From Epiperipatus broadwayi (Eukaryota; Onychophora; Udeonychophora; Euonychophora; Peripatidae), in NCBI GenBank assembly GCA_028023455.1, contig JAQFVV010006197.1:13391254-13455253 (forward strand): a stretch of DNA of 64,000 bases, written 5' to 3'. Numbering within the stretch: the first letter of the stretch is position 1; the number at the start of each line of letters is the position of its first letter. This document shows positions 1 through 11,400 of the stretch, piece by piece. The position numbers and the translations under genes are program-made. The notes under the pieces were generated by a model. The model was not told the origin of the DNA. It ran no database searches and saw only the letters and a list, made by a program, of their open reading frames with translations.

Positions 1-1440
1 CTAAATAAATAAATATTCCAAACAATAACACTTAAAAATATGTGCTCCCACACATGCATTACAAATTAATTTAGTCAAATCCCATCTATTAAATCAGTTC
101 TGAAAAGCATATTTTGACAGGTTAAAAAATTCAAACATTACTTTTGTATTACAATTTTTATTAAAAAAAATTAATCATAACAAATGCCTACATTTTTCAA
201 AGCCTCAACGAGATGTTTTAAATGGATTGTCCTGATGCAATCTCATCCACTTGTGATCACTTCAAATCCCCATGACATGCTTAAATTTATGATACGGTCC
301 AGCCCTCATTCATACATGTTCTGAAAGTAAAGTATCTTGACAACCAGAATGCATCTGATATCTCAAAATAATTTGAACCTTTTCTTATTTTCGTTACTTC
401 ATTAGTAGTCTCAATACTTTATTATTGTCTTTTCTCTATCTTTCCATTGTATTGGAAGATAAAGTAGTTTATTTGGCATAGCCAAATTGGTAGCATCTTC
501 CACATCTTTGTTGCCTTCATATATTTGAACCTATTCTTATTATAACTTTATAATATTCTATGTCTGACTTTCAGTTTACTTTTATTAATTCTTAAATTTC
601 AAAGCAAATCACCAACTTGAATCTTTCTACAAATCTATTTTTGATTCCATTCCTGTCTGATTATTTTGCCCTTTTTTTTAGTATGTCAGTTGCATCTATC
701 TTGTTCTGTTTAACTTTTCTACCAGCATTTTTCTGAAATTAGTAAATATATGATCTATCTGATAATTTTTTCAGTAGTTTCAGGAGCAGATACTTTAAAG
801 CAAAGAAAACAACATCCCAAGATGCTGAAATAGAAAGGCAAAAGAAGAACTTTCTAATAATGTTTAATGTGCCATTCAGATTCTCAAGAAATCTTCATGC
901 AGACCATTATCAATGCAAGATAATAAAAATCTTCTGCCATTTTGTGCATGAAAAATGGTTATCCCATCTACACATATTTTGATTATTGCACAAAAACTTT
1001 TCTTCATCTTATTTCTGCTTCAAGTCAATACTGTTTGATGGCAATTTTAGTGTTTCAGTCACCAATCACTAAAAGTACACAGTATGTGTATGTAACATGT
1101 AAATTTTGTAATTGTTATGCTTGGATTTATGCAACAGTGATGTTTAATAATATATATAAAATCAAAGTGATATCAATTGATAATTCACAGGATTATATTT
1201 AATGATGGAATTATTTGTCTTCTTCCATGGCCTGAAAAGACAATATATTATCATGATCTACAATGTCTTTGTTAACTCCAACAATATCAATGCATAGGTG
1301 ATCAATTTTCATTTTTAATCATCAAGTATACCTTAATTCATAATCTGCATCTTCCAGGTACTATTATTTGATCTTTTTACAACCAGATTTTCTTTTCCAG
1401 CTCAAAATCTATATCTACGAGAATAAATCAAAAATTATTC
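1..1440. other. AT-rich sequence without a recognised gene
   Basis: Contains only short chance frames, including one of 86 codons at 942-1202 rich in Ile, Tyr and Cys. No motif or repeat could be assigned. Confidence 0.5.
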
Positions 1441-1459
1441 ACATTCTGGCTGTAGAATT

Positions 1460-1700
1460 TATTTTAATCAATTTCCAAAATAGATAAATACATCACTTTT
1501 CAACATATTTCTCCCTGTTTTTCAATATACTCTGTCCATCTACTAACTAGCTTTTCTATTTCATCATTAAAAAATGCTTTAGACTGAGCTGCAAGCTACA
1601 AATGTATTCTTCTCTTTAGGAGATCAAACAAGTAATAGCCCAATGAGGAAAAATCAGGACTAAAAGGAAAATGCTTCTTCATGGTTGGCACTTGTGCAAT
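1460..1700 (-). pseudogene. Mariner-type transposase C-terminal fragment, decayed
   Basis: Read on the minus strand across one stop and shifts: HFPFSPDFSSLGYYLFDLLK, then FFNDEIEKLVSRWTEYIEKQ. This matches the mariner pattern of a Y-S-P-D-L-A-P-S-D-Y-H-L-F block followed by a helix ending I-x-x-L-V-x-R-x-x-x-C-I-x-x-x-G. The third catalytic Asp of the family lies in the SPDF/YYLF segment, where the final D of SDYHLF is replaced (GYYLF). The fragment ends close to the left LTR of Gypsy element 1, so insertion of that element may have cut it. Confidence 0.6.
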
Positions 1701-1747
1701 CATCTTTGAACTTTTCTATTCATTCATACACACTTTTTCTATTCATT

Positions 1748-2340
1748 CTCACTGATCAGACATGTATTTATAATTTGTGTAAATAAAGTTATAATTAATT
1801 TATGTAAACTGTATCGACAGTACAGGTATATTTTTTCCAGAGAAAGATCACTTCAAGAAACATATTATAAAAAAAACTTTTAAATACTAATTATGTAAAT
1901 TAGCATAGCAAATAAAGAGTCAGATTTTTAGCATATAGCAGCCAAAGACAGTCAAGAGAAGGAAACAACTGCTGAAAATTAATCAATGCATGCTCGAAAG
2001 GGAGAAATAACAATGTTGAATGAATGCAGTTTTAGTAAATTGCATGCTAAAGTTAAGAGAAAAAGAATTTTGTTATAGACTTAAATTAAAAGTGTAAATA
2101 AACTATTAAAGGATAATGAACTATTTAGACATTTGTATTGTGTAAAATAAAATATTTTCACACACAAAATATATTCAACTGGAATCCCGAAGTTAACTGG
2201 ATAAATTATTGTCATTAATTTATTTTGTTTATAGTCTCAGCACAAAGAAATAAACTTGCTGATACTTATTAAAGTCTATGAGTTTAATTTATTAAGTTTT
2301 TTGCTAGCATAGCTGGGAATAGCTCCCCCATGAACATAAA
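1748..2340 (+). repeat. 5' LTR of Gypsy element 1
   Basis: Aligns along its whole length with 6205-6794, for example the shared TAAATAAAGTT, AGAGAAAGATCAC, ACTTTTAAATACTAATTAT and ACACACAAAATATATTCAA blocks. The end near 2337 is given by the loss of similarity after TGAACA. Confidence 0.85.
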
Positions 2341-2342
2341 GA

Positions 2343-2357
2343 TGGTACAATTGATAG
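2343..2357 (+). promoter_or_regulatory. Candidate primer binding site of element 1
   Basis: TGGTACAATTGATAG follows the 5' LTR by a few bases and begins with TGG, the usual complement of a tRNA CCA end. A similar TGGTACAACC follows the LTR remnant of element 4. The tRNA is not identified. Confidence 0.35.
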
Positions 2358-2599
2358 TTTTAAAAAGAACTTGTATGGAACATTAAGCTTAAGAAGAAGA
2401 TTTATATTTTTGCATGGGAATTGTGAAACCAAAATGGCACAGCTAACTAACAATAAATAAAGATTAAACATAAAGTAACTATGTATAAAATAAAATATAA
2501 AAAAACAGTTCCCATTCAAAATATACAAAATTTGATATTAATAATCCTTCATTGTGGATTATATATATGTTGAACACATTGACCGTCATATGAAGATAA

Positions 2600-3190
2600 A
2601 TAAAATTTAAAAAAAGTTTCAATACTTGTTTTTTATCAGTAGAGATATCCTACAAATAGCTAAGCAATTATGTGATCTTAAGATTCCAGAGGTTGTACTA
2701 TACAGGGAACTAATAGAAAATCTTATCACATATTTTCAGCCAACAGTAACTAAGAGAATGACTTCTTTGTGCTTCAGAATGGAGAAGCAATTACCTCATG
2801 AGCATTATTAAGATTATAATCTGGCTTTGCTAGAGAATGTGAATAGAGGATATATTTCTGGACCAATTACTATACTAGATGTTGGACTACCCCTTAGGAA
2901 AACTCTACTAAGTGAAGTGGATTTAACATATAGGACAGCTATTGCAAAATGTATGGTGCATGAGATAACAATTGATAATGATTGGAATTTCAAACAGTAG
3001 CGAATGAATTTAAAAAATAAGATAAGCATATACAGAGCTTAGGTGGATAATCACCTAAAAAAAAATTATGAAATGAACTAATGTGCTATTGCTGTGGAAT
3101 TACTGGGCACACAAAAAGAGAGTGCAAATTAAAATTGAAGAAATACTCTATTTGTGGGATTAAAGGACACTTAGCTTGTATTTATAAAAA
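2600..3190 (+). pseudogene. gag: gag remnant of element 1 with zinc knuckle
   Basis: Capsid-like stretches such as LIENLITYFQPTVTKR (near 2720) are followed by LLSEVDLTYRTAI (near 2910) and a CCHC knuckle at 3084-3125 reading C-Y-C-C-G-I-T-G-H-T-K-R-E-C. A second knuckle near 3150-3177 has Ser for its first Cys and is short before the last Cys. Frames are broken by stops. Confidence 0.7.
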
Positions 3191-3299
3191 AAAAAGGAAA
3201 ATAATATAAAAGACAAGTCACACCTGGACTTAAATCAGAGGAGATGGAGATTGTAGAAATAAAAATACTAAACAATTCAAACAATGGCTGAATTACACT

Positions 3300-3590
3300 G
3301 GATGTAATCATTTGTGGAATTAAGGATAATATGGAGGATGACAGTGATGTCAGACCATCAATTCTGTCTCCGAAGGAGTGGAATAAAATTAACACTAAAT
3401 CCAAAAAGAGAGTGAAATTGGCTAAGAGAAACATAGTGACCACAGATGGGAATGGAAATAGAATACATATTTGTGGAAAAGTTTCTATTCCAGTGAAAGT
3501 AAATAAAAAATTGAGAAAATTACCACTGTTTATTGTAAAAAGACATTAGTCCATTGCTTGGTCGAAATTGGTTCCATCCTTTAGATATTT
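3300..3590 (+). pseudogene. pro: Aspartic protease (retropepsin) remnant of element 1
   Basis: A 73-codon open stretch at 3331-3549 reads DDSDVRPSILSPKEWNKI where the family has a D-S/T-G-A core, then ICGKVSIPVKV and, after a stop or shift, SPLLGRNWFHPLDI. The catalytic D-S-G is changed to D-S-D. Confidence 0.7.
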
Positions 3591-3679
3591 ATCTTAAAAT
3601 AATTAAGAAAGTTAAATTAGAAGTGGAAGTCAGGACTAAGTTTCCTCAGCTATTTAAATAGAAAATTGCTGAATTAAGA

Positions 3680-4400
3680 ATGCAACTAGCCAAAAGTGCA
3701 CAACTTACAGTGTATAAACAACGGAAGTTTCCATATGCACTCAAGTCAAAGATCAAAGAGACAATAGGGAATATGGTGAAAAAAGGGGTGCTATCACCTG
3801 TGGAAGAATTGTTTCCTGCAGTCATAATTGTTAATCAATTTACTATAAATAAATATATACATAAGGATGCTTATCCTATACTAAGTGCACATGAAGTGTT
3901 GGCATCTTTATAGAAAGCCTTGTTCTTTGCAAAGTTAGATTTAAAGTCTGTGTTCCATCAGATATTGGTTACAAAAAAAAACACAGAATTGTTAACATTA
4001 AGCACCCACATTAGTCTGTTTAAATATAATATATTACCATATGGGATTACAGTAGCTCCAAATATTTTTCAAGTGAAGATGAACATGTTATTGCAAAAGA
4101 CGGGCAGAATTATTCCCTATTTAGATGATATATTAATCACTGCCCATTCAGAAAAAAGAACTGCAAAAATGAGTAATGGAAGTGTACTCAAAGCTACATA
4201 AAATGGGAGCAAGACTAAATACTGCCAAGTCCATATGGGCAATTTTGGAGATAAAAATTTCTGGTAATAAAGAAGGATGGCAAGTACTCCAACTCTGAAA
4301 AAGACAGAACTGTAAAAGAATCTGCCAGTCCAAAAAATGTAAAAGATTTACAAGTCTTTCTGGTACTGTTGAACTTTTATGAAAATTTTCTCCTGGGTAA
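3680..4400 (+). pseudogene. Reverse transcriptase remnant of element 1
   Basis: Fingers region at 3680-3910 (KFPYALKSKIKETI, MVKKGVLSPVEE) and palm at 3920-4201 lie in the same frame, split by one in-frame TAG at 3911-3913. The palm has KLDLKSVFHQI with the first catalytic Asp at 3938-3940, LPYGI, and Y-L-D-D at 4118-4129. The catalytic carboxylates are therefore still coded, but the reading frame fails after 4201. Confidence 0.85.
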
Positions 4401-4539
4401 ATCAACAAATTAACACCGTAGTATGATTTATTACATAATGGAAAATGTTGGAAATGCATTGAAGAAAACAAAATAGCATCTCCAGAAATCTAAGGACTTA
4501 TTGATGTCAGTGAAAACTCAGTTCATTACCAGAGTGATT

Positions 4540-4940
4540 TAGAAGTGATGATTAATTAGAGATGCTTTGGATTTTGGGGTCGGAGCTGTTATATCTTACT
4601 TCAATATAATGGAGACAAAAGTCCAATCACTTATCCCTCCAGACATTGATTATTGACTGAAAAATTCTAGTCAACTAGACCATAAAACCCTGGTTATAAT
4701 ATTTGCAATAAAGAATTTCCATCAATACATATAAGAATGTAATTTTACATTACATAGTGTACATTATCCTTTGCTTGGAATTTTCGGCAAGGATTAAAAA
4801 AACACGTGAATATGCAAGCCAGAGACTTTTAAGGTGGATTAATATATTAGCAGCCTATGAGAACGAATTAATTTTCAAGCCGGGAAAAGAGATTATACAT
4901 GCCAACATATTATCACATTTACCTATGAGAGACAGAGCTC
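4540..4940 (+). pseudogene. RNase H remnant of element 1
   Basis: RDALDFGVGAVISY (near 4560) and QLDHKTLVIIFAIKNFHQYI (near 4670) match the Gypsy RNase H pattern despite shifts. The end of the domain is in a readable frame: SQRLLRWINILAAYENELIF and GKEIIHANILSHLP (4800-4925), the normal tether that leads to integrase. Confidence 0.75.
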
Positions 4941-5189
4941 AGCAGAAGTTTATAGAAATAAACACATTGGATGTAATAAACATTGTAGAAAACTTAAAAC
5001 ATTTCCAAAATCGCTGATTGGACAGAACCCCTGAATACAGTGAGATGAAGAATTGGATCCATGGTGGCTAGCCAGAGTCGACAAAGTTCTGTTGATGTGT
5101 TGATCTGGAATACCCATCAAAGTTTGCCAATCTGTAATGGATGTATCCTGATGACTGACTGATTGTTCATATTAATGGAAAGATGTAAA

Positions 5190-5990
5190 CAAGTGTTAAA
5201 GTTGTTGCATAAAGGTCATCCAGTTGTGCAGATGAAGGTACTCACATGTTCTTACATGTGGTGGCTTAAAATGAAGTTAAATTGATCAGACAGTAAAAAA
5301 ACTCCCATAATCACCAATCTTCAGCTGATTAACTGAAGAAAATTTATAAACCATGGATAGAGGCTAGGAAATTGTGAGAATGCATTCATATAGATTATGC
5401 AGGACCTATTAATAATAATAGATTCATATTCCCAATGGGTTACGAGTACTGAATTACTAAAAAAGCTCTACAGGAATGTTTACTACTCGTGGCTATCCCA
5501 AGAACATCGTATCCAATAATAGGACAGGGTTCACATCTGCTGATTTTGAAAAGTATTTAGCAGATAAAGGCATACATCATGTTCTTACTCCAACTTATCA
5601 CTCAGCTTCTAACAGACAAAAGGCAGTCAAGTTTAAAATCTGACTTAAAAAAAAAAAAAGATATGAAAGATGCACTGATAGAAGTTATGTTCTACCAATA
5701 TTTTATCCCAAATGCTTTACACAGTAAAACGCCTGCAGGATTGCTGTTTGGTAGAAAATCTCATATGCACTTATAGAAACTTTACCGGCTAAAAGGAAAT
5801 CAGAGAAAAGTACTTCCAATGAAGAATTGTATAATACAAACATCGCGAAATTTAAGGTTGGTAAAGCAGTATTGGTTAAAAACCTATTAAAAAAGAAATA
5901 GATCCCAGGTACCATAGGTGAAAAATTATCTAACGGTATAAGAGTAATTAAACTTGAAAATGAACTGTGTCAGAAGATATATAAATCATT
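5190..5990 (+). pseudogene. Integrase remnant of element 1
   Basis: The H2C2 finger survives as LLHKGHPVVQMK then YMWWLKMK (5195-5275). The core has HIDYAGP with its Asp at 5393-5395. The second Asp is lost (S-N-N-R-T-G-F near 5520) and the region that normally holds the catalytic Glu reads S-N-R-Q-K-A-V, two residues shorter. A C-terminal stretch FKVGKAVLVKNLLKKK near 5850 resembles the DNA-binding tail. Confidence 0.75.
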
Positions 5991-6191
5991 TGCATGAGTG
6001 ATTCTCTGATATGTCCATAGTGTTAAATGGTAAATCTGTAACGGCCAATCAGAAATTTTTATTACAGTAAATGAACGGATCAAGATATTAAGAACCAACT
6101 GAAGTAAATACAGATTGAGATGAGAACAAAAATACTTCTACTCCCAGATGTCAGAAGAATCAAAGAAAGCCTGCCAAATAAAGATTTTCTA

Positions 6192-6204
6192 GAGTGAGGG
6201 GAGA
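6192..6204 (+). promoter_or_regulatory. Polypurine tract of element 1
   Basis: GAGTGAGGGGAGA lies directly before the TGCACTGG start of the 3' LTR, the expected place for the plus-strand primer. Confidence 0.65.
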
Positions 6205-6794
6205 TGCACTGGTGGTACGTGTGTTTATAATTTTGTAAATAAAGTTTTAACTAATCTATATACATTGTACCAACAATACAGGTACTTTTTCCCAGAGAAA
6301 GATCACTCTAGAAAATGTATTGTAAAAAAAACTTTTAAATACTAATTATATAAATTAGTGTAACTAATACAAAATCAGAGATTTTTAATGCACAATAGTC
6401 AAATACAGTCAAGAGAAAGAAATAGATGATGAGAATTAATTAATACATTCTCGAAAGAGAGAAATGATAGTCCTGAACGAAGGCAGTTTTAGTAAATTGT
6501 ATGCTGATAACATTAACAGAAAAAGAGTTTCATTATAGACTTTAATTAGAAGTATAAAAAATCACTAAAAGATAATGAATTGTGTGTGAAATAAAATATT
6601 TTTACACACAAAATATATTCAATTGGAATCCCCAAGTTAACAGGCTAAATTATCATCATTAATTTATTGTTATTCATTTTATTGTTTTGTTTAATCTCAT
6701 AACAGAGAAATAAATTTGCTGATACTTATAAAAGTCTAAGTGTTTAAATTTTTCACTGACATGGCTGCGACTAGATCCTCCTGTGAAAACAGCA
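6205..6794 (+). repeat. 3' LTR of Gypsy element 1
   Basis: Begins TGCACTGG after the purine tract and ends CAGCA. It aligns with 1748-2340 without large gaps. Confidence 0.85.
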
Positions 6795-6802
6795 TATTCA
6801 TT

Positions 6803-7600
6803 GATACTTCATGACAAAACCTTTTATCTATAGTGTGCACTAAGTTTTTAATATGAATCATTGCTTGCTGCTCTTCTTTCATGCAAATCACAAGTGGGGC
6901 AGCTACTGTTTCTCATTGTTAATACTATGCAGTCAACAGAAAACGAAATGCGGATAATTTTTGATTCACCTTCATAGTTATCAAAAACTTTATTTTATTT
7001 AATGTCTTACAAAACAGTAATATTGAGAAATATACCAACTTTCTCAGTAATAATATTATTTTGTATTTATTCATATTTAATAAAGCATAATTTGCAGCTA
7101 ATTTCACTCATAAAATTGGAACTTATGATCTTTATCTGTTAATATGATTACCTGTCATTAGTATCTTCTTATATAGTTATTGCTAAATAGGTATTAGTAA
7201 TCAGACAAGAAAATATGTAAAAAAAAAAAAAACAAATAGAAAAAGCAAAGAAAATTATAAGTAAAATAGTAAGTATTAAAAAAAAAATCCCTCCATATAA
7301 AAATTATTAAGTGAGATTTTAGTACAGTATAAAATTAAGATTACACCTAGCTATAAAACTATGACATTTTAAATTTGACAAATCCTATTCACCGACAGTG
7401 ACGATGCAAAGTAGATTATGTGCATAAATATACATCACTTGCATGCAGATTTTTTACAAAAAATAAAATTAAAAAAATGATCGGTAAATATAGTACTAAA
7501 TTTGGGATGAATATTATCTATCATTTATACCTTAATTCTATAAGAAAAAATTGCTGGTTTATATCTATTTCAAAGTTAATTATAATGAGACCTGCTAATC
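6803..7600. other. AT-rich spacer, nothing recognised
   Basis: Only short chance frames, with A runs near 7220 and 7280. On the minus strand, 6800-6920 gives a short readable peptide that I cannot assign. Confidence 0.45.
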
Positions 7601-7622
7601 TCGCATCAGATCTGTAATATCT

Positions 7623-7943
7623 TTATAAACATCCATTATTTTTCAGAAAGTACACATATGTATTAATAATTAGCATATTAATTCGCTTGAATGCGATCAA
7701 GAGTTCAAAAATTTTACAAGTAGTTGAGAAATTTCCAAGTAGCAGGTCTACAACCAACTCAATTACTGGATCAGTATATATAGTTAGCCTTGGAAAATAA
7801 AACAAAAAAAAACTATAAACTTCCAACAACCAGCAATGGATTGACTGGTAACTATCTTCTTTATCACTGTTTTCTTCTATAAGAATGCTGGATAGGCCTT
7901 TCGTTGTACTAGAGTAATTACGGTTTTTTGAATGTCTATGCAA
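7623..7943 (-). CDS. Unidentified minus-strand open frame upstream of the LYR-motif gene (doubtful)
   Basis: A 106-codon open frame begins about 460 bases from the LYR-motif start, facing away from it. Its first 40 residues are rich in Ser, Glu, Asp and Lys and less biased than chance translations of this DNA; the stretch also holds several CpG sites. The last part is hydrophobic. A TTCCAAG before the segment LTIYTDPVIELVVDLLLG could be an intron boundary. I do not recognise a family. It could be an exon of a divergent gene sharing the promoter, or chance. Confidence 0.25.
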   Translation of the reverse strand: MHRHSKNRNYSSTTKGLSSILIEENSDKEDSYQSIHCWLLEVYSFFLFYFPRLTIYTDPVIELVVDLLLGNFSTTCKIFELLIAFKRINMLIINTYVYFLKNNGCL

Positions 7944-8089
7944 ATATTATTTACTTAAAACAAATAAAAACTTTTATTTTTAAAAATTAATTTATATTAG
8001 ATTTTTTGAAAAAGGTAAAATTATGTAAATTAGATTAATCATATTGTTTTAAAATAATAATAACCAGTTAAATCTTATCAGTGTAGTAC

Positions 8090-8406
8090 GTATCTACTCT
8101 CTACTTACCAGACTCTGGAAGCGAGAAAAATTTTAACGAACATGTTTGTAAGCAGAAAGCACGTGTATATTTAGAGAACGTTAGCTCCGCATTTCTATAT
8201 TTAATAATTTTTTTTATAATATTCACTAATATTATGTTTTTAATATTTACATATTTTTATGAAATTTAGTTGTGCTTTTTTTAAATTAAAATATTGCAAT
8301 TATGTATATAATTATTATTCTCCAATAACTACTTAAGGATACATTTAGTAATGAATTTCTAAAAATATGTTAGTCCCATGTTTACATTTTTTGACAAGCG
8401 TAAACT
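8090..8406 (+). promoter_or_regulatory. Probable promoter and 5' untranslated region of the LYR-motif gene
   Basis: This stretch before the start codon has CpG sites that are rare in most of the window (around 8091, 8121, 8140, 8178, 8189) and an E-box CACGTG at 8160-8165. No clear TATA box or initiator can be placed. The role is inferred from position and base composition. Confidence 0.4.
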
Positions 8407-8417
8407 ATGTCGAATAG
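8407..8417 (+). other. Coding part of exon 1 of the LYR-motif gene
   Basis: ATG TCG AAT AG is followed by a GTATGTTTT donor. The two leftover bases AG pair with the A that opens exon 2 to give Arg. This start was chosen because it is a nearby upstream ATG whose donor has the needed phase 2, and because M-S-N-R-E matches the short S-R-E start of the animal family. The 5' untranslated part upstream cannot be bounded by eye. Confidence 0.72.
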
Positions 8418-11400
8418 GTATGTTTTATGGTTTGAACAATCTAATTCTTCGTATTTACTAGTTTGTATGATATGAGATATATATTATTGATTGTATTATT
8501 TCTAATTATGAATTGACATCGTGAAATTATCTTTGCAAAATGGGTGGAAACATGTTTGCGTAACAAGAAAACAGTAAATTGTGATAACATTTCAATGCAT
8601 GTAAAAGCACGCACAAATATAGTTAATGTAAACATCTTTGATTTAGCTAATCATTTATTGATCAGTTTTGGAGCGTCGAAAGTAAATAAATGGTTATTAG
8701 AACTCGACAAAAAATGTATAATTTTATAAGCGATTTTTGAAGGATTGCATGGAATCTAATAAACATGTTTTAATATTAAACTGCAACGTATTTGTAAAGT
8801 ATAACTCTTTGATAATCAATTTGAAATAAACACAACAATAAGGAATTAATATCGTCGTAACTTTATATAGTTTTTTTTTTTAATTTTCTATAACAAAATC
8901 GTCACTTAGATTATATATTTTAGTAATTTTCAGTTCTGTGCTAGTAAAATACAAAAACATCTAAGGTAAACGTTATCAATATCTGTATAATCTGAGATAC
9001 CACAGAATACAAAAGTAAGGAGAAGTCTAATTAGACAAGATAATAGATTATATTAGACGTCACTGTTGTAGAGTATTTTCATGAACACTGATTAAAAACA
9101 CACCCATATATAAGCTTCCAAACAATAATCTCTAATCTGTTATTGAAACTATGCACGAGGTTTTAATTTTTAGTATTTAACATAGCATGCCATTAAATCA
9201 TTCTAAGATCTGAAGTTAATTGTTTCATGTAAAACTATCTATTAATGGATGATGGTCTATATAAATTTCTATTTGTTTGGTAATTGAACTTTTGCAAAAT
9301 TAAACTAGTTTTTTGACTATAATTTATATTCCAGACTGAGAAAAGAAACTAAGGGCATATCATAACTTAGTGACATTTAATTGCATTGCTATCTAACAGT
9401 TGTTACATCTGCTATAAAATATATTAATGCAGTAATGTTGTTAATTTTTTTTTTTTCAGATTAAAGATTTTTTTGCATTAAAAATGCAAAAAAATTAAAA
9501 ACTGTTTGATGTAATTTTTTTAATCTTAATTTTTTCATAAAAATATGTATAGTGGATTAGTGATTAATTAACCCCAAAAAGGTGTATAATTTCTTTTGAC
9601 AGAAATTAGTATCTTTTAATAATAGTCATCTAGAGTAAAAATGACATCTGTATCAACGATGTAGCTCCAAAATGAAAGTTTTTGATTTTTCAAATACATA
9701 TCTGTTATTAATTGACTGCTTATTTCCTTTAGACTGTTATAAACTTTTTTGATTATTCACTATTTATATCATCATCAGGATCTACTCATATATGATTTTT
9801 TTATAATAATATTCTCTCCTGTATAAGTTTTTTGATTGCTTGATATTTCCACTTTTTTAATGTCATTCAAAATAATTTTTTTTTTTATCAGTCTTTTTCC
9901 ATTTTATCACTATTTTATTTTCCAAAAGCTACATCATTCTTAATATCTTGTGACATTCTTGCATTATGAATATTTCTCTTTAATATCATTAACATATTCT
10001 CATTCTTCATTTTGTCTGTTCATAAGATTTTCATCATCTGTCAGCATTACATTTCAAAAGTCTTTTTACATGGTTAAGTCTCAGATGCAAACTTCCCACA
10101 TTCCACATTGTAACGATCCGGAGAAGGCGACTTCACATAATCTGCACTACGGGGTGCCATCTAGGCATTTGAACCTAGAAAAATTTATAGAGTAGGCAGA
10201 TACGTAAGTAAAAAAAAAAAAAATTTTTTTTTTTTTTAATTTTTGATTCCGGTCGTTAGCCCAAGTCACTAGCTCAGTGAAATAGCAGAGATTTAATAAT
10301 ATACTCTAAGAGTATATATAAAAAAGAATAAAATAAGATAAGCCACTGCCAGTAATTAACATACAAACATTTATTTATACACATATATATATAAGATTGA
10401 AAATTGTTTTAGTATCAGTTTACACTTTAACATTTAACATTATTTTTTTTAACTTTACTTTAGATTTTTAATTTACATTTTAATTTCTATTATATTATAA
10501 GTTTACATTTTAATTAAGTTCGCACAGATGGGATTATAAAAGCTTGTTTTAATATGTTGCATATAGATCGGTTACATAAATTACACGGTTAAAAAACATT
10601 TCAAAGTAAACATAAACGATCAAAATATAAAATCATTGATACTGACAATTGCAGAGGGAAATTTATAAGTAACCCAATAGTATTCACCATAAGATACTTG
10701 CATTGTCACCAATAATTTAAAAGACATCCGAATAAATACATTATAGATACTCACCATAAGGTATCATTATTTATCGAATGTCTATATATTTTGATCAAAT
10801 ATGAAAACCCAAAACATACTTAACCGATAACCAATCCATGCAAGCGTCTATAAACAACTTAAATTTAATGCATTTTTATTTAGGGTCGAGTATGAATAGA
10901 CTACATCGATTTGCATTTGAAAATAAAATATTCTATCCCTATTTAACCCTAGGCTAAAATTCGCAGTCAAACTGGCCTCAATTCATCTGATATATCGATG
11001 TATTCAATGTAATACGGAATACGGCAGCACCAAAAAGATTAAGAGAAGATATTGACTCTCATCAGATAGGAATATTACATCTATCTAACGAGAAGAACAA
11101 TAAAAAAAAACTCCATAGAAAGGAACTGCGTTCTCCGTCTTATAATTCCTTCCATAGGCAAACGGGTGAGTGCGGCGTATATATAAACGATTCTGCCAGT
11201 AGCGAATCTCCGACTACATCTACTAACTACATCAATATATCCAATCCATTGACCCAATCTAACAACGACACAAATAACCTAAGATTACCCTCCCCTAATA
11301 TAACTTTACAAATCTATACAGCCATTCACGCCCGACTTAAGTTTAACATTTGTATAATTAATTTAACGAAAAACAAAAATCATGATAAAACTTAAGGAAC

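Larger units (their letters stand above)
1748..6794 (+). mobile_element. Ty3/Gypsy LTR retrotransposon 1, decayed (Mag-like)
   Basis: A full-layout element: LTR, gag remnant with CCHC knuckle, protease, reverse transcriptase, RNase H, integrase, purine tract, LTR. Many stops and shifts break the frames, so it cannot be active. The LTR pair (1748-about 2340 and 6205-6794) differ at many sites, indicating an old insertion. The 8 bases TATTCATT occur at 1740-1747 and 6795-6802, directly flanking the inferred LTR ends; Gypsy duplications are usually 4-6 bp, so this is only suggestive. Protein motifs look like the Mag/K02A2.6-like branch, which is a judgement from pattern only. Confidence 0.88.

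Noticed and set aside
942-1202. 86-codon frame
   Set aside because: No recognisable domain; biased composition and no splice or promoter context.
1748-6794. Endogenous virus with an envelope gene
   Set aside because: No frame after integrase in any of the four Gypsy elements shows a signal peptide, membrane anchor or envelope motif; they are treated as retrotransposons.
9950-10195. 81-codon frame
   Set aside because: It runs across the proposed edge of the solo LTR and has no motif.
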